Shown here piece after piece: positions 11,899 to 24,413 of a stretch of 64,000 nucleotides of DNA (its first letter is position 1; each line of letters opens with the position of its first letter). The position numbers and the translations under genes were made by a program. Under the pieces are notes generated by a model. It was not told where the DNA came from and did not search any database. It saw only the letters and a program-made list of their open reading frames with translations. Origin of the DNA: Pictodentalium vernedei (Eukaryota > Mollusca > Scaphopoda > Dentaliida > Dentaliidae); NCBI GenBank assembly GCA_031216915.1, contig CM062295.1, positions 180,434,927-180,498,926 of the forward strand. Direction: 5' to 3'.

Positions 11899-12149
11899 CA
11901 GTATAGCCACCATGGATTGCTTGTAATTCAAGCGTGGGCAGCGATGTCCATGTATGCACTTACCAGGTAATAAAAAATCATTGTCAGCAAAATTTTAATT
12001 AATGAAGCACCAGGTTATACCTGGTGTTTCATTAGTTAAATTTTTGATGATTATTCCTATAATTAGCGTTTGGAATCTACTATTACTGCAACCGTGCGTT
12101 CAAATATTGCCCATGTGTGAAAAGTGACCAGTCCACGGTAGCCGTACTG
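11899..12149. mobile_element. Palindromic mariner-type MITE (intact, empty site)
   Basis: A 251-bp imperfect palindrome with ends CAGTATAGCCACC and GGTAGCCGTACTG, flanked by TA on both sides (11897-11898 and 12150-12151). The centre is ACCAGGTTATACCTGGT. TA flanks and CAGT ends fit the Tc1/mariner superfamily. No transposase. This uninterrupted copy is the reference for the copy at 20857-24837. Confidence 0.75.
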
Positions 12150-12294
12150 TATACTTGCCTACTTCCAGTTATGGTTTTAACTTTTTTTAAAAATAAAAAC
12201 AAAACTGAGCCAGATTTTCAGTTGATCACACAGCTCTTGTTGTTACTTGATGCAGTACCTTTAGAAATAACCTGCAAGATTTTTTAATCCTTTA

Positions 12295-12570
12295 TTTATA
12301 TTTATTTATTTAATGATGTTTAAGGTCACATATTTATGCACAATGGCTAATCATGACCATGGCAGTTTTACGGGTGGAGGAAGCCGGAGTATCCAGAAAG
12401 AATCACCGAGCAACGACGAGCAGCTGCCAGCTCCCCAACATCGTAACTCCGCACTGCAGCACAGGCAGGGTTAGATTGGTTGAAGACATGCGTACCATCG
12501 ACGTGCAGTACGCTTTAGTACACGGCGCCATCGTGCACCCAACATGGGCAATGGAGATGAAGTGTCTTGC
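12295..12570 (-). mobile_element. SINE, body type A, 5'-truncated
   Basis: Same body as 419-808, but the tRNA-like head is absent because it stops inside the GCAAGACACTT region. Flanked by an exact 13-bp duplication TTTTAATCCTTTA at 12282-12294 and 12571-12583, so the truncation happened at insertion rather than later. Confidence 0.9.
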
Positions 12571-12618
12571 TTTTAATCCTTTACTTAGCATTTTAAGAAA
12601 TAATGCAATACAAGCATA

Positions 12619-12766
12619 TTATGGCTACAGTGAAGTGATCTGAGTCGTAGTATCACGTCGAGTTGAGGAGGTCAAATCACAAGATCAACGAGCTATTTGA
12701 TCCAGCGATCTGACCTCCTCAATGAGACATGATGCAACAACCCAGATCACTTCACTGTAGCGATAA
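12619..12766. mobile_element. Short palindromic element
   Basis: Arms 12619-12674 and 12711-12766 are inverted copies, about 80-85% alike by eye, sharing GCTACAGTGAAGTGATCTG and TGAGGAGGTCA. The centre is about 36 bp. It looks like a small MITE; I cannot assign the superfamily or a target duplication. Confidence 0.6.
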
Positions 12767-13445
12767 AAGGTTTATTACATGACTTGTTATAGCTCAACAT
12801 CGCATGCCAACGATAGCATTAACAATTCCCCTAACCTTTCTTTGGTAAACTGGATTGAAGTAAAAAAGAACTATTTTTGTTCCACTTATTTTTGTAACAT
12901 GTGCACACTTCTGGGGAATCCCCCGAAGCGCATGAACACAATAAAAAAAATTTCATGAATACGATAAAAAAAAACAGACCGCCATTCAAGCGCACTCATT
13001 CCAGCTTGGAGTAAAGTACTCTCTGCAACTAGAACAGCTAATTTTGCAAATTTTCGAACAACCCATAAATAGTCTGTCATACTGTAGAGATACGGAATCA
13101 GATTTCACACTACATTTTCTGGGAACCAGGAAAAGATTGTCAAACAGTAGTGATATTTAGCGGTTAAATTACATAATCGCATAATAAAAAGTAGTACTTT
13201 GCTTGTTTGTCTTGGAGAATTCTAGGGCAGTCTTTTACTGAGATCATAACAATTTTGAGTGATCTTTCATCTTGAAAGATCACTATCAATTTTTGGGAAC
13301 TCTTGAGCCAGTTTTAAATCTATCTTCTGGACTTGTTGTTCGCTTAATTAATGGAAAGTTTTAGGTTCATTAATTCTAGGGCCTTATTTTATTTTGTATC
13401 AACTCATATCTGCATGTACACATCTAGCGTGTAATATGTTTGTTA
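12767..13445. other. Unassigned DNA with one small hairpin
   Basis: Nothing coding recognised. A perfect 11-bp hairpin, GTGATCTTTCA-TCT-TGAAAGATCAC, lies at 13259-13283. Confidence 0.5.
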
Positions 13446-13502
13446 CATATCATCACCGGAGTGCTGGAATGTCCGACATTCTAGCACTCAGGTGACGATA
13501 TG
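13446..13502. repeat. Near-perfect 28-bp inverted repeat
   Basis: Arms 13446-13473 and 13475-13502 pair over 28 bp with two mismatches and one G-T pair, around a single central base. It contains CGGAGTGCTGGAATGTC and its inverse. Too short for a typical MITE; function unknown. Confidence 0.75.
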
Positions 13503-13653
13503 ACTATTAATATGTGTTTGCTTTTATGTGATTAGTCTTGTTTCTGGTTGTCATGAGATGCTGACTGGGGTTTTCATTTGAACTTGAGTGAATCTTAAGT
13601 TTGTTGTATTTCCTTCTTTTTTTTCTCCATTTAAATTATCTAAGGTTTATGTT

Positions 13654-16578
13654 CAGTGATGAACTGATAATCAGAATTGGCAATCGGAACCAGCTAGTTA
13701 TGGGGCATCGGCCGATTATGACAACCGGCAGTTAAAAAACGGCAGTTTCCGGTTATTCTGTATTTAACACTGACTATTAAAATCTCTTTGATATCTGGAC
13801 ATTTCAATAAAGTTTCCGCATTAAAAACGTGTGTAGTGCATATCAGAATATTTAGGGATTTGCAGAGCTGAGATATTATGGAATGTTTCCATCTGCAATC
13901 GGTGTGAGATCGCCACTATTCCCAGCTGATCGGCAGTCACAGTTAGTCACTGGTCTTCAATCATGGTGCTGTACAATGTTGCATTGGGTACATGTATAAA
14001 TGAAAGTGTCAATGACACTGTAGCTCAACTTGTCAAGACAAAGACATGTACATGTATAGTATGGGACACAGCAATGACAAACATCTAGGTAATGACCTGA
14101 TAACAAAGGTACATATAAAGTATTGTAATGGTCTGTAGATAAATATTGACCGTTGCCTGTAACAAATGAAAAGGTAAAGTATTGTAAAGGTGGGTGACAG
14201 TCAGATGCAAAACTAGAAAAAAATCTTTTGAGCCCCAGAGTGGGACCCCAAAATATTTGTTCTCATAGCACAGTGATAACAAAGGCTCTCCAAAACACAC
14301 CCATTCCTGTCCCAAGGTGAAAACAAAGGTACCCAAGAAGTTTTGTGAAGATCAGTTCATAAATACGAGCTGTATAGAACTTGTGACAAAAAACTGATTG
14401 GACCTAATTTCGGTACAAAATGGCCACTGGCAGCCATCTTGAATTTTGGGCCGCACCCAGAAACACTCATTCTCGTCCCAAGGTGATAACAAAGGTACCC
14501 AAGACGTTTTATGAAGATCGGTTCATAAATACAGCCTCTACCCTGAGCCGTATTGACATGTGTGCTTACATTGTGTAAGTTGCACTGAATAAATCAAAGT
14601 TCATCTAATTTGCATAATTTCTGCACGAAAAAAAAAACCCTTCCAATATGTGATGTATTCCATGTTACTAAACATTCATACAAAAATTTATTCAAATCAG
14701 AACTTTCATACAGAAGTTCTGTACAAAAGACTGATTGCACTAATTTTGGTACAAAATGGCTGCTGGTGGCCATCTTGAATCCTGGATCACACCCAAAAAC
14801 ACTCGCTCTCATCCCACGGTGATAACAAAGGTACCCAAGAAGTTTCGTAAAGATTGGTTCATAAATATGGACTCTAGTCTGAGCCGTATAGAAGCTGTGT
14901 ACAAAAAACTGATTAGACCTAATTTCGGTACAAAATGGCCACTGGCAGCCATCTTGAATTTCTCGACCACACCCAGAAACACTCGTTCTCGTCCCAAGGT
15001 GATAACAAAGGTACCCAAGACATTTCGTGAAGATCAGTTCATAAATACAGACTCTAGCCCAAGCCGTATTGACATGTGTACTTACTGTGAGTAAGTCGCA
15101 CTGAAAAAATGAAAGTTCATCTGATTTGCATAATTTTTGCACGAGAAAAAAACCCGTATTATATGTGATGTATCCCATGATACTAAACATTCACACAAAA
15201 AATTATTCAAATCAGCGCTTTCATATGGAAGTTCTGTGCAAAAATCTGATTGCACCTAATTTTGTACAAAACGGCTGCCATCGGCCATCTAGAATTTCGG
15301 ACCAGACCCCAAAACACTCGTTCTCGTCCCACGGTGATACCAAAGGTACCCAAGAAGTTGCGTAAAGATCGGTTCATAAATACGGCCTCTAGCCCGAGCC
15401 GTATTGGCATTTGCACTTTTAGTGCTGAAAGTAACACCAAAAAGCATCAAAATTAGTCTAATTTGACAGAATTTACGCACGAGAAAAAAACCTGTATTAT
15501 ATGTGATGTATCCCATGGTACTAAACTTTCATACAAAAAATTATTCAAATCAGAGCTTTCATACGGAAGTTCTGTACAAAAAACATATTTCTGCAACGTC
15601 GGTACAAAATGGTGGCTGGCAACCATCTTGAATTTCGGACCGCACCCAAAAACACTCGTTCTCATCCCACGGTCATAACAAAGGTACCCAAGAAGTTTCG
15701 TAAAGATCGGTTCATAAATACGGCCTCTAGCCCGAGCCGTATCCAATTGTTGATGTACGGACAGATGGACTGACGGACAAACGGGCCATGACAAAAGCTC
15801 AAATTTGGCTTCGCCAAAGTTGAGCTAATAAAATGTGTTCAGCCACTAGCCTTTAGTACTTCATGATGCAAGCATCACAATACAATAAGAAATTAAAATT
15901 GGAGAAAAACTAAAAAAAACACTCTTTTCGATGGTAAATGATTGGTGCGCAACATGTTAGTCGCATGACTGTCACAAACACGTTTTCCGTTTGTCAAGTT
16001 AATTTTTTAATTCAGTTACCTCCTTTGATGTAAACACTGAAGGAACACATCAGGGGAGGTAACAAGTTGAACAATCAAAATTAAATAATAATATATTCTG
16101 ACGTCGTGTGTGTCTGTAAACAATGCGCCATACAACTTCACAACACACATTAACATCATATTATTCAATTAAGACACAAAGTATGTGTGCTCAGTATCTT
16201 CCTGCATAATACAGCCAGCAAAGTGTACTGTATTGTTACACAAAACTGTATTAACACTATTTACCAGAATAACACACAATCATCACAAGAGAACAATATT
16301 GTGTGATTGTATCGTTTATAACGATCTTCTCCAACCCCAACTCCCAAAAAAGCAAATATTATTTTGGCTAATATTGCCCAGCACTAAACATGCATACTCT
16401 GAGAACTTATGTGGTATTAAACTTTCATAATTGGCGATTTATCAACGAAATTCTGCAGTATAACAGGCACTAACAGATTTTCTTCTGGGTCCTATTTCAA
16501 CCACTGGAAACGGCATAATCAGCAGAGAAATAATTGGTAATCAGTTCATAGCAAGTTTTGATAATCGGTTCATCACTA
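13654..16578. mobile_element. hAT-type element carrying a family-b element
   Basis: Ends are CAGTGATGAACTGATAATCA and the inverse of TAGTGATGAACCGATTATCA. They are flanked by an 8-bp duplication, TTTATGTT (13646-13653) and TTTATGCT (16579-16586), with one mismatch. Eight-base duplication and CAGTG/TAGTG ends fit the hAT superfamily. No transposase frame is seen, so it is non-autonomous. After removing the nested element at 14000-15828 it is about 1.1 kb. Confidence 0.75.
14000..15828 (+). mobile_element. Pearl/Helentron-like element, family b, complete
   Basis: Begins with hairpin AGTGTC-AAT-GACACT and subterminal repeat TAGCTCAACTT, and ends TTTGGCTTCGCCAAA (hairpin) then GTTGAGCTAA at 15828. 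Six monomer marks (AAGTTTCGTAAAGATC-like) lie near 14338, 14508, 14838, 15012, 15352 and 15700, followed by an ACGGACAGATGGACTGACGG tract. Frames up to 198 aa on the - strand come from monomer sequence. Closely matches 43175-45349, which has one more monomer. Confidence 0.85.
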
Positions 16579-16586
16579 TTTATGCT

Positions 16587-17584
16587 GTGAAGAGTGAGGA
16601 CACTGCAAACCCCCCACCCCTGTCACTGCCCACCTCCAGCTTAATACAGTTTTGTGGTTTCCATTGGGTTAGGATTCTATATTGAGCAAAATCACTGCTT
16701 TTCTCAGCTGGCACTGAAGAAGTCATCTGATGGCATAAATGGCATGGTAAGAAAACTGATAACTCCAGCTATGTCATCTTGTGTAGGAAAAAGTTTTGTG
16801 GTGGAAAGGTTGATGGAAACAACAGACATGTTATTTTATTCTATGAAGGTTTCAGTAGCAATTGTTATCACACAGAAGCAACAATGCATGTAATCTTTTG
16901 CACTCACGACACAGTAATCAATATTCATTACAAGCATTATATGCATTCTGTCAAACAGAGAATTCTTAATATGTCTTAAGATGCAGATTCCAATTGCAGG
17001 CATTGAACTCACCCAGAAGCAAACCTGGAAATTAGCAGATTGTCATCTGCAGAATGAGATCTCCAGAGAGTGAATTTGCTGATGCTACAATGCACAGCAG
17101 GGTAGCATTACAAAATTTACCCTCTGTGAACCTTAATCTGAAACAAGATCTCAAGCCTAAACAGGAGGTACACATGATAAATTGGGGGATTCTAGTCCAT
17201 TGTATGGGATCGCATCAGCAAATTCACCCCTGGGAACCTCATTCTGCAAGTCACAAATTGTTTATTTCCAAGCTTACATAGAAGATGCCACCACCGTTCA
17301 AAGGGTTAATGACATGCCGTGAGTTGAATTTACCATTTATTGCCACAAAGAAATCAAGATGCTCAAGTGAGCCTAAAATGCTCTCCTCGATTAAGTTATC
17401 TACAAGGGATAAGTGTATTGGTGTTGAGGGATCACTGTCAGATCACAGACATATTATATTGAGTTTTATGTTTTGGGGATTTTTTTGAAACTTTGTTTTG
17501 TTGTTGTTGTCTGTTTTGGGGTTTTTCTTTTTAAATTTAAATTTGATATTGTCGATGTCATCAGCACTATATTCCACTTTTATT
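16587..17584. other. Unassigned DNA
   Basis: About 1 kb between the hAT target duplication and a MITE. Four short + strand frames are present, none recognisable. Confidence 0.5.
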
Positions 17585-17819
17585 TTAACCCTTTACCCAA
17601 TGCAGACGATATCAAAATTTATTATTTTAAATATCATTTTTTGAAATTTTTCAAAAAATGTCAACAAAACCATATCATGTGACCCCTCGTTGGAACGAGC
17701 TCGACGAGGGGTCACATGATATGGTTTTGTTGAAATTTTTTGAAAAATAATATTTTTTCAACTGCTGAATTTGCATATTACGGGGGCGGATGCGGCCGAT
17801 TCGTTGGGTAAAGGGTTAA
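17585..17819 (+). mobile_element. TTAA MITE, family 1
   Basis: TTAACCCTTTACCCAATGC to GTTGGGTAAAGGGTTAA with TTAA at each end. A long central palindrome contains CATATCATGTGACCCCTCG and its inverse around GGAACGAGCTCGA. The outer CCCTTTACC/GGTAAAGGG pair and TTAA target fit a piggyBac-type MITE. Confidence 0.8.
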
Positions 17820-18049
17820 CAGTAATGGAAGGGGGATCACAGATAAATCTTGGTGGGGTAGTTTTTATGTGATGATTATTAATTATTTCTGAGAACAAAG
17901 TTCAGACTCACCAACAAACACCCAGCTCATGAACCATGGGGATAAACCTTGTTATCAATAAGCTGAAAATTTGTTAGTGAATTTTTTTTCCCAGAACAGA
18001 ACATAATTGTAGGGTGAAAAATAATTCCTGTGTGATTTAGTAGTAATCT

Positions 18050-19395
18050 ATTAGCATAGTTTAAAAGTTTCGAATTAAATACCCTAGGAGCCTTTCGATG
18101 AAAACTGATTTCCTAACAATAAAAGTGGTTCCACTGGAACCACCTGGGCCCAAATCGAAAATTCCAAAACCTTTATGCACATCTAGAGCTGTTACCTCAA
18201 GACATTAGCATAGTTTAAACGTTTTGAATTAAATACCCCAGGAGCCTTTCGCGGAAAGCTGATTTTCTAACGGTAAAAGTGGTTCCACTGGAACCACCTG
18301 GGGCCAAATCAAAATTCCGAAACCTTCATGCACATCTAGAGATGTTACCTGAACACACTGGCATAGTTTAAACATTTCAAATAAAATACCCTAGTTGTCT
18401 TTCGATGAAAACTGATTTTCCAATGACAAAAGTGGTTCCATGGGAACCACTTGGGGCCAAATCAAATTTCCGAAACTTTCATGCACATCTAGAGTTGCTA
18501 ACTGAACACCTTAGCATAGTTTGAAGGTTTCAAATTAAATACCCTAGGAGCCTTTCGATGAAAACTGAGTTTCCAATGATAAAAGTGGTTCCACTGGAAC
18601 CACCTGGCGCAAAATCAAAATTCTTAAACCTTCATGCACATCTAGATATGTTACCTGAACACCTTAGCATAGTTTTAACATTTCAAATTAAATACCCTAG
18701 GAGCCTTTCGATGAAAACTGATTTCCTAACAATAAAAGTGGTTCCACTGGAACCACCTGGGGCCAAATCAAAATTCCAAAACGTTCATGCACATCTAGAG
18801 TTGCTACCTGAACACATTAGCATAGTTTAAACGTTCTAAATTAAATACCCTAGGAGCCTTTCGATGAAAACTGATTTTCCAATCATAAAAGTGGTTCCAC
18901 TGGAACCACCTGGGGCCAAATCAAAATTCCGACACCTTCATGCACATCTAGTGATGCTACCTGAACACCTTAGCATAGTTTAAACGTTTTGAATTAAATA
19001 CCCTAGGAGCCTTTCGAAGAAAAGTGATTTTCCAACAATAAAAGTGGTTCCACTGGAACCACCTGGGGCCAAATCAAAATTCCGAAACCTTCATGCACAT
19101 CTAGAGTTGCTACCTGAACACATTAGCACATTAGCATAGTTTAGGGTGTGACATGGGGATGGACGGACGGATGGACGGATGGAGATCACGACTATATCAT
19201 GCATTTTTGAAAATGCGGGAATAATTAGACATAGTGTACCTTTAGGCGGATCACTAGCCACACAATGTATCTCTCGTGAAATGGACGGACAGAGAGAGAG
19301 AGAGGGAGGAATGGATGGACAAGGTGATTCCAGTATACTCCCTTCCCTTCCCCCCCCCCCCCCCCTCCACCTCCACAACTCATTGCGGGGTATAC
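18050..19395 (+). repeat. Seven-copy 152-bp array with family-e type tail
   Basis: Seven monomers. The hairpin word GTGGTTCCACTGGAACCAC (or a one- or two-base variant) falls near 18125, 18280, 18431, 18587, 18738, 18891 and 19042, giving a 151-156 bp period. A GGACGGACGG tract follows, then GTGATTCCAGTATAC, a 17-base C run and ACAACTCATTGCGGGGTATA, the family-e 3' end. The 5' terminus is not identifiable. A 90-aa frame at 18558-18830 is translated monomer. Confidence 0.75.
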
Positions 19396-20856
19396 AAAAA
19401 TTACAGCTTAAAATTTTGAATTTCAACATAATGTAGAGGGTTAAGTGGGCTCTGATCATTCTGCTGTAGTCCACTTCAACACTCTTCTTTTTTTGATGCT
19501 AGAAACCTTGAGTAGTTGCACACTGATAACAATTTTGAATGATCTTGCTTTCATTTCTTTTCTTCAGATTAATATTAACATTTATTTAGCTGTTGGTTCC
19601 CTTTTATATGTATCCTGAGTATCTACATGTTGTTCAGTAAGCTATTAAAAAGGTTTTGTTGACTTATTTCAAGTTCTCACTTTTGTCTTCTGTCTCTGGG
19701 ATACCTTAAGTGATATGTCTACATGTATGCTAACTATTGAGATTTGTTTGAGATTTATTTGCCTGGATGTGCAGCTTTCTTATGAATGACGCAAGGAATT
19801 TTTTAAAAGTTTGCTACATGTAGCTCGTTCATGGTTTTCATTATAATAAGTTTTTTCCTCATTTTTTTATGTATTTTATAATGAAGAAGTGAAGTTCATG
19901 TACTGTCTTGAACCCAATTTTTCTGCAAATTTCCTACAAAAATACACAAATTGTTAACTGCATTTTTAGGACCAGAAAATACTCAAGAGCATCTCCTTTT
20001 TCTTGTGGAGTATTCAGCATTGATGTAAAAACCTAATAAAATGCTTTAACAGTTTTCTCAAGCAATAAGTTTCTTTTTCTAGGAGCCTTATTTTCAAATA
20101 CTGCATCATATCTGAGTGCAACATTTCAAGGTAGATAACTCTCAAGCAAATATCTAGTATGGTGATACCTTTTGGAGACCAGAAATGAGGCAGTATTCAA
20201 GATTTATGTGTGTGTGTGTGACTAAGGGTGTGGATGGGCGTCATGTTAGAAGGATATACTTTGGCATATCAATGGCAAGTTTGATCCTCACAAGCATCAG
20301 GTGAGCTTCTCAAAGATCGCAGATATTTGAGGCAGGGGAAAATAATTTCTGAACTTCATGTTTTCAAAAGTGGCCAAGCCTCTAAATATTGACATAACAG
20401 CATCAAACAGTTAACCAAAGGAAATAAAAATGGACTTGATTCAGACACTCCTATTCACAATAAATGCGGGGAAGATGATGACTGTTACTCAATAATTCAT
20501 CAAGATAACAAGACACAAGTTATTCTCAATATTACTGGTGAAGATTTGGTGGACAAGTATGACAACAAAATCTAGAGATAGCTCATCATGTGGAAAGACT
20601 TAATCTAAATTTCCTTCAATGGGAAGCAAACTACGCTGTGAAAAAAAATCAGGGCAGTATATAAACTGGTAGGGAGCAGGAAGTACATATATGGGGTTTA
20701 TTCTTAAGTGCAGGTTCTGCAACTTAAAAGGCATCATATTTTAATTTATTTAGCTTGTTAGGATTTGCAGTATTAGAATTTATGGGAAACATAAACCAAT
20801 TCATATGAGCAAAAGTAATTTAGCACTCTACCAGTTAAATGAAAACATATACTGTA
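19396..20856. other. Unassigned DNA
   Basis: About 1.45 kb with no recognised gene or repeat apart from a short TG run near 20208. Ends at a mariner-type MITE. Confidence 0.5.
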
Positions 20857-21616
20857 CAGCTGTCGACGTGGAGTGGTCATAATCCACACTTGGGCAGTGA
20901 TGTCGACGTATGCATTTACCAGGTAATAAAAATCATCATCAGCAAAATTTTATTTAACAAGAGGTGTGACTGTCCAGGACAGACCTGTCAATACCCCTCG
21001 CTGCCATATTCTAAGACAAAAAGGGGCATAACTCTGGGAAAAAAGGTCCAATCAAAACTATAAGGTGCACAGGTTCCCATGGTAGCGACCATCCATACCA
21101 AGTTTCAATGAAATCAACTCATAAACATCTGAGAAAATCTCCAGACAATATTATAGGCAATTCAGGCATTTTAAGATGAAAAGGGACATAACTCTGGCAC
21201 AAAAAGTCCGATCGAACTAAACATCCATACCAAGTTTCAAGGGAATTGACCGAAAAACATCTGAGAAAATCTCCGGACAAAATTCAGACATTCTAAGACA
21301 AAAAGGGACATAACTCTGGCAAAAAAGGTCCAATCAAAACTATAATCGCAGGTGCTCAGGTTCCCATGGTAGTGATCATCCATACCAACTTTCAATGAAA
21401 TTGACCATAAACATCTGAGAAAATCTCTGGACAAAATTATAGGCAGTTCAGGCATTTTAAGATGAAAAGGGGCATAACTCTGGCAAAAAAAGTCCAATCA
21501 AAACTATAATCGCAGGTGCACAGGTTCCCATGACAGTAAACAACAATACCAAGTTTCAAAGGAATCAACCCATAAGCAACAGAAAATCTCTGGACAAAAT
21601 TCAAGGCCTGCTTTTT

Positions 21617-21656
<40 letters not shown>

Positions 21657-21720
21657 CAGCCTAAAATCCACAAAATGTGCTCTTTGGCTTTACACACAAA
21701 AAAGGGAAATGATTTCTTAT

Positions 21721-22236
21721 CTACATATTGATGCAGAAAGCTTGTTTGTAGAGATGCCTCTTCAAACCAGCTTTGAATGACTCAGTTTCCTGTGGTAGTC
21801 TCAGGTGACTCGGTAAAAGGTTCCAGAGGTTAGGGGCAGTGATCAAAAAGGTCCGGTCACCTGCGGATGCTAATTTTGAAACAGGTTGGACCAAGGTGTG
21901 CGAGTCCGAGGAACGGAGGTCTCTGGCAGGTGTGTAGTATGTGACCAGATCTAAGAGATATAATGGTGCCAGGTCATTTATACATTTATATGTCAGAAGG
22001 AATATTTTATATTGAATTCTTTGTTGGACAGGAAGCCAGTGGAGGTCAGCTAGGTTAGGTGTTATGTGACACAACTTCCTATTTTGAGTTACACACCTAG
22101 CAGCACAATTTTGGATATGTTGAAGCTTATCCAGTGACGCCTTTTTGCATCGGTATAGCAGTGAGTTGCAATAATCAAGACGACTAGTGACAAAAGCGTG
22201 GACTAATTGTTCAGCTGTGTATTTGTCTATCAACAA
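21721..22236 (-). pseudogene. LINE ORF2 C-terminal region
   Basis: 171 codons open. Residues near 17-27 read SRLDYCNSLLY, near 64-74 LHWLPVQQRIQ, and near 136-146 NLWNLLPSHLR, ending HLYKQAFCINM. These are the standard landmarks after the reverse transcriptase in CR1/L2-group LINEs; their role is thought to be RNA or target binding. The 3' tail follows about 70 bp downstream. The upstream part lies in another frame, so the protein is not intact. Confidence 0.85.
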
Positions 22237-22440
22237 TCACACCCTGCTGATATTTCTAAGATGGTAGAATGCAGCACAACAGACCTGCTGGATGTGTTTG
22301 TCAGCTGCCAACGACTCATCGAGGAAATATCCCAGGTTACGAACGGTAGCCGATGGTATAATGCTATTTCCTTCTATTGATAACAGAAGTTTTGAAATTT
22401 TACCCAATTGGTGAGGTAAGGCAATGTAAATAACCTCCGT

Positions 22441-23356
22441 TTAATTTAACTTTAACTTTAAAAAGTTATTAGTCATCGAGTCTTTGATGTCCGCCACACA
22501 TTCCTCTAGTCGATGACATGCAAACGCTTCATTATCCGGTTTAAAATGGATGTATAGCTGGGTGTCATCGGCATAAAAGTGAAATTGTAGGCCATGGCTG
22601 CGGATGATATCACCCAGAGGAAGAACATAAATCACATACAATAGAGGGCCCAGAACGGTCCCTTGGGGAACACCATACTGAAGATTGAACTCGGTGGAGG
22701 TTGAATCGTTAATGAGTATACTTTGGGTGCGGCCTGTTAGGTAGGAAGAGAACGAGCTCTACCCGAAATTCCTATTCTGTGTTCTAACCTATCTATGAGC
22801 ATATTGTGGTCGATGGTGTCGAAGGCAGACTCAGGTCGAGTAATATTAAGCAGGAGACAAGATGTTTATCCATTGACATTAGAATGTTGTTCTGCACTCT
22901 GAGTAAGGCAGTCTCTGTGCTGCACTTGGGTTTATAGGTGGACTGGAAAACCTCTGAAAGTTCATACTGGGAAAGATGAGAATTCAATTGAAGAGAAACT
23001 GCGTGTTCCACAACCTTAGATAAAAACGAAAGGTTGGAGACAGGGTGGTAATTCTTCAATATTTCCGGGTCGAGCCCAGGTTTTTTAAGTAATGGGGTAA
23101 CAAGTGCCTGCTTCATATCGGTGGGGAAGACACCCGATGAAAGAGATGAGTTTACAATTTCTAGTATCCATGGTGCAATATCTGATAGGCAAGATTTCAA
23201 CAGCCAGGCTGGGATTACATCTAATTTGCAGTGTTTGGTGGGGGCATTCGTTATTAAATTCTTGAGACTTACAAGTGTTATAGGCTGGAAGGAATCCAGA
23301 CACACATGGTCTGTCGAAGCCCTAAACACAATGGGTTGTGGGTTGGGGGCTGACAT
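22441..23356 (-). pseudogene. LINE reverse transcriptase region
   Basis: The upstream frame (23356 to 22793) has LDVIPAWLLKSCLSDIAPWI, PLLKKPGLDPEILKNYHPVS, ETALLRVQNNIL and LVSCLILLDLS, which are fingers/palm motifs through motif A. The next stretch (22755 to 22441) has YGVPQGTVLGPLLYVIYV (motif B) and FYADDTQLYIHF (catalytic YADD, motif C). The two stretches are in different frames, with a break just after motif A. The catalytic DD of YADD is kept. Confidence 0.85.
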
Positions 23357-24413
23357 TCAGTCCAGCTCGAATGCATTCGATTTTGTCAGCGAAAAATGTG
23401 GAGAACCGCTCCGCCAGGTTTCCTTTTTTCGGTGCAGTAGCTTGTCGAGTACTGTTGAAAGAACATTTGGTTTGTTTAAATTGTTTTTAACAATTTGAGA
23501 AAAGTAGGTCTTCTTGGCCAAATGTATTAGTTCGTTGACACGGTTCTGTTGTCTAACGTACATCTCCCTGTGAATGGAGGGCTTGGATTGTCGCCATTGC
23601 AATTCGAATTTTTCATTGCAGAGATTTCGCCTGTCGTATCTCATCTGAAAACCAAGGCGTATTTGGGCGAATTGTAAAAGTTCGATTCTGAATGGGCGCG
23701 AACTTGTCGATGATGTTCAACATGTTTGAAGTGAAGATGCTCAACATTCCATCTGGTGGTTTCTGGGTATCAATTGACACTAGATATCACGGAGATGGAA
23801 TCCATCTCTGCGGGCCCCACAGCAACTAACCGATGTGAACCGTAATACTAAAATATTTCAAGCAATAGGTAAAATCTGATTAAAATCCCTTCCCGGACAT
23901 GAACTTGTCAGAAAAAAAAACAAATTCTGAAAATTTGACCTTGAGGTCAAACTTCAAGGTCAAAGCATGGCAACCTTGGTACGCGATACATCGTCTTGAG
24001 ATAATATATCCACATGTCAAATATCAAAACCTTATCTATTAAGAGAAAAAGATTACAGCCCGGACAAGTTTTGTTACAGATGGACGGACGGATGGATGCA
24101 CGCATGCACGCACGGACAGAGCCATCACTATAGGGCGTCCGCCTCACGGCGGGGCCCTAATAAAAGATGAATTAATCTCTTCTGAGAGTTGTTCACAGTT
24201 AATATTCCAATATTTCCTGTATGAAACTTTCTTCCGCAGTGGCATTGGGCGGGGCAATTTAAGTTGCAACTGAACAAGAAAATAATCTGAGATGGCTAGG
24301 TCAATAACGTTGATATTGTGAACCAGTTGGGTTTCGGACTCCCTCGTTATGACAAGGTCTAATGTGTGGCCGTCTTTATGAGTCGGACGCACCACATGCT
24401 GTACAAGGTTCAT
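23357..24413 (-). pseudogene. LINE linker and endonuclease tail, interrupted
   Basis: The upstream piece (24413-24161) reads MNLVQHVVRPTHKDGHTLDL and VITRESETQL, the end of an APE-type endonuclease. The downstream piece contains APIQNRTFTIRPNTPWFSDE and QQNRVNELIHLAKKTYF, the usual linker before reverse transcriptase. Between them lies the family-f element (23787-24160). A further frameshift lies near 23640, where FSDEIRQAK leaves the RRNLCNEKFELQW frame. Confidence 0.8.
23787..24160 (+). mobile_element. Pearl/Helentron-like element, family f (374 bp, complete)
   Basis: 5' hairpin GAGATGGA-AT-TCCATCTC region (23791-23809), then subterminal GCGGGCCCC. 3' end: a GGACGGACGGATGGATGCACG tract, hairpin CCGCC-TCA-CGGCGG and terminus GGGGCCCTAA at 24160. 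Only one core unit, with repeated AAGGTCAAA words. It sits inside the reading frame of the LINE on the opposite strand, so it is the youngest layer of this nest. Confidence 0.8.

Noticed and set aside
14594-15190. 198-codon open frame on the - strand, and similar frames at 43789-44190, 44303-44650 and 44974-45315
   Set aside because: They are translations of family-b monomers and repeat the same peptide words (RGCIYEPIFTKLLGYLCYH). The monomers are not multiples of three in step and the frames break at random.
18558-18830. 90-codon frame with an internal peptide repeat
   Set aside because: Two tandem 152-bp monomers read in frame by chance; other monomers of the array are closed.
23121-23498. 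125-codon + strand frame
   Set aside because: Antisense of the LINE reverse transcriptase region.
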